The notes under the pieces: model-generated | The model's database searches: none | Seen by the model: only the letters and a program-made list of their open reading frames with translations | What the model was told of the DNA's origin: nothing | Shown: positions 62,931-64,000 of the stretch, in pieces | How the letters are laid out: each line of letters opens with the position of its first letter | How positions within the stretch are numbered: position 1 is the stretch's first letter | Assembly: GCA_002786025.1 (NCBI GenBank) | Contig: NHNW01000001.1 | Span: forward strand, 1,783,402-1,847,401 | Direction of reading: 5' to 3' | DNA: 64,000 bases | From: Zasmidium citrigriseum | Taxonomy: Eukaryota; Ascomycota; Dothideomycetes; Mycosphaerellales; Mycosphaerellaceae | Position numbers and translations under genes: made by a program

Positions 62931-64000
62931 GTAGGCTATATTAGCTACCGAGGCTACTAGCTACTAGCGCCGGCACCTACTAGCCGAGCGTCTCTTTTAA
63001 GACGAAAGCGGCTTCTCTTCTTCCCTTTATTAGATATATATATACTACTTTTTAGACATAAATAGATATAGTAAAATCCTATATACTAAACCTCTCGTTC
63101 TCCTCTTTTCTACTTATTATAGCCGCTAAACCGATATAGCTACCTACTAAATCGTTTCTAGCTTAAGACGAATAGAGCTATATTATACTACCTATACGAA
63201 CTAACTACCTATAACCTACCTTTAGCTCTATTTTACTACTCGGTACCTATAGTAGGGTTAGACTATAGGCGCTAGGTTATATTTTTAGTAGTTAGTACGA
63301 GGGTAGAAGATATACCTATCTTCTTTAGCTACCTAACCGATTCCTCTCGCGATACCCGAGACTAGCGAACTCGTAACGAATATAGTACTCGAACAAGGAA
63401 CAGAAGAATAGAAGACTATAAGAGTAGCGCTAGCGCTTTAAAAAGAGCTATATTACGATTATATAGATACCTATATACCGCTCGGATATACCGTATATAC
63501 GAACGATTTACGACACTCGCGTTAGGATATAGAAACAGGCCCGCTTCTATAGTCCTTTATAAGTAATAGGCATACTCGCTAATCGCTAAAATCGCTAATA
63601 GTTAAATCGCTACTCGCTAATCGGAGGACTCGGTATCTAATATACGAAGGCGCTAAGTATTAGGTCTAAGATTCTTAACTATAAGACATATACGACCTCT
63701 TTCTAGGGAGGAACATTGCCTCGCTACTAGAAATAAGCGGGTATAGCGAAGACCCCGAAAATCGCCTTCTCGCACCCTCGTTCTTCTAATATTATAAGCT
63801 AGTTTCTTTTATTAGCAACGGGACCGGTTCGTAACGGAATAATAGCTCTAGCAGATACTAGAGCTATTAAATAGAGAAACTAGAGATTAAGTTATCTAGG
63901 AAGAGCTTTAAGGATTAGGTATTACTAAGGAATTAATAGGGCGGTAGCCGCTTATTAAGCTAAAGATCCTCGTAAAACCGGTTTAGGAAATTAGATTAAA
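62931..64000. other. Window end; RIP signature fades
   Basis: Up to about 63390 CA/TG are still nearly absent. Beyond it they reappear, for example in AACAGAAGAA, AAACAGGCCC, GGAACATTGCC, CGCACCC and AGCAACGGG. No gene was read. The next, less mutated domain probably starts here or just outside. Confidence 0.5.

Larger units (their letters stand above)
40408..63390. repeat. 23-kb block saturated with RIP-type mutation
   Basis: From about 40408 the dinucleotides CA and TG almost disappear and TA becomes dominant, while CG, CC/GG and CT/AG stay common. The change is sharp. Stops in every frame are nearly all TAG or TAA. When read as CAG, CAA or TGG, long reading frames reappear on one strand at a time. 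Tyr replaces Cys and His at expected metal or catalytic positions. This is the result of CpA-to-TpA change on both strands (RIP) carried almost to completion, without much effect on CpG. The few surviving CA/TG are mostly within ACA/TGT. After about 63390 CA returns gradually (for example 63398, 63533, 63569, 63712, 63773, 63815, 63851). The block contains transposon and helicase relics and should be heterochromatic. Confidence 0.93.

Noticed and set aside
40408..63390. Non-fungal or AT-rich organellar origin of the right-hand block
   Set aside because: CpG is abundant and reading frames reappear when TAR is read as Gln/Trp, which fits RIP and not mitochondrial or foreign DNA.

Overview
The window reads as nuclear DNA of a filamentous ascomycete (Pezizomycotina; a Dothideomycete is a guess). 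The evidence is short GT..AG introns of roughly 50-120 bp with CTGAC/CTAAT-type branch sites, a Zn(II)2Cys6 regulator, a DHA2-type drug transporter, small secreted cysteine-rich proteins, and a repeat block saturated with RIP-type (repeat-induced point mutation) C-to-T changes. All gene models below were spliced by eye, and the joins kept in frame were the criterion.

Left part (1-20.6 kb). A glutathione-S-transferase-like gene is followed by two decayed genes and a large secreted repeat adhesin that ends in a glycine-rich domain. Next come a five-exon coiled-coil gene with two mutually similar introns, a RING-H2 protein with W-P-E-A repeats, a C2H2 zinc-finger protein, and two neighbouring small secreted cysteine-rich proteins that share a cysteine framework (the first carries an apparent one-base frameshift). 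An alpha/beta hydrolase and a LYAR-type nucleolar zinc-finger protein close this part.

Middle part (20.6-40.4 kb). Gene-poor stretches hold a two-TM membrane protein, a transcription-factor-like gene with an in-frame TAA, and a complete four-exon gene for ribosomal protein eS28. Then three genes lie in a row on the minus strand: a short-chain dehydrogenase, a Zn(II)2Cys6 transcription factor and a 14-TM MFS efflux transporter. All three carry the near-palindrome TTCC-AC-GGAA (core TCCACGGAAC) upstream, four copies in all, which suggests a small self-regulated detoxification or metabolite cluster. A conserved fungal protein of unknown function and the 3' part of a large secreted, possibly chitinase-related gene follow.

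Right part (40.4-64 kb). At about 40,407 the sequence changes abruptly. CA and TG dinucleotides all but vanish while CG, CC and CT remain common, the mark of RIP run almost to completion. Reading through the TAG/TAA codons (from CAG, CAA and TGG) and the Cys-to-Tyr and His-to-Tyr changes (TGY/CAY to TAY) shows buried genes: two diverged SNF2-helicase-like relics with matching flanks, a Plavaka-type transposase relic with an N-terminal C2H2 finger, and three unidentified relics. Non-coding spacers carry a recurring AAACGCGAG motif in hairpins and tandem arrays. RIP weakens after about 63.4 kb. The chitinase-like gene is cut off where this block starts.
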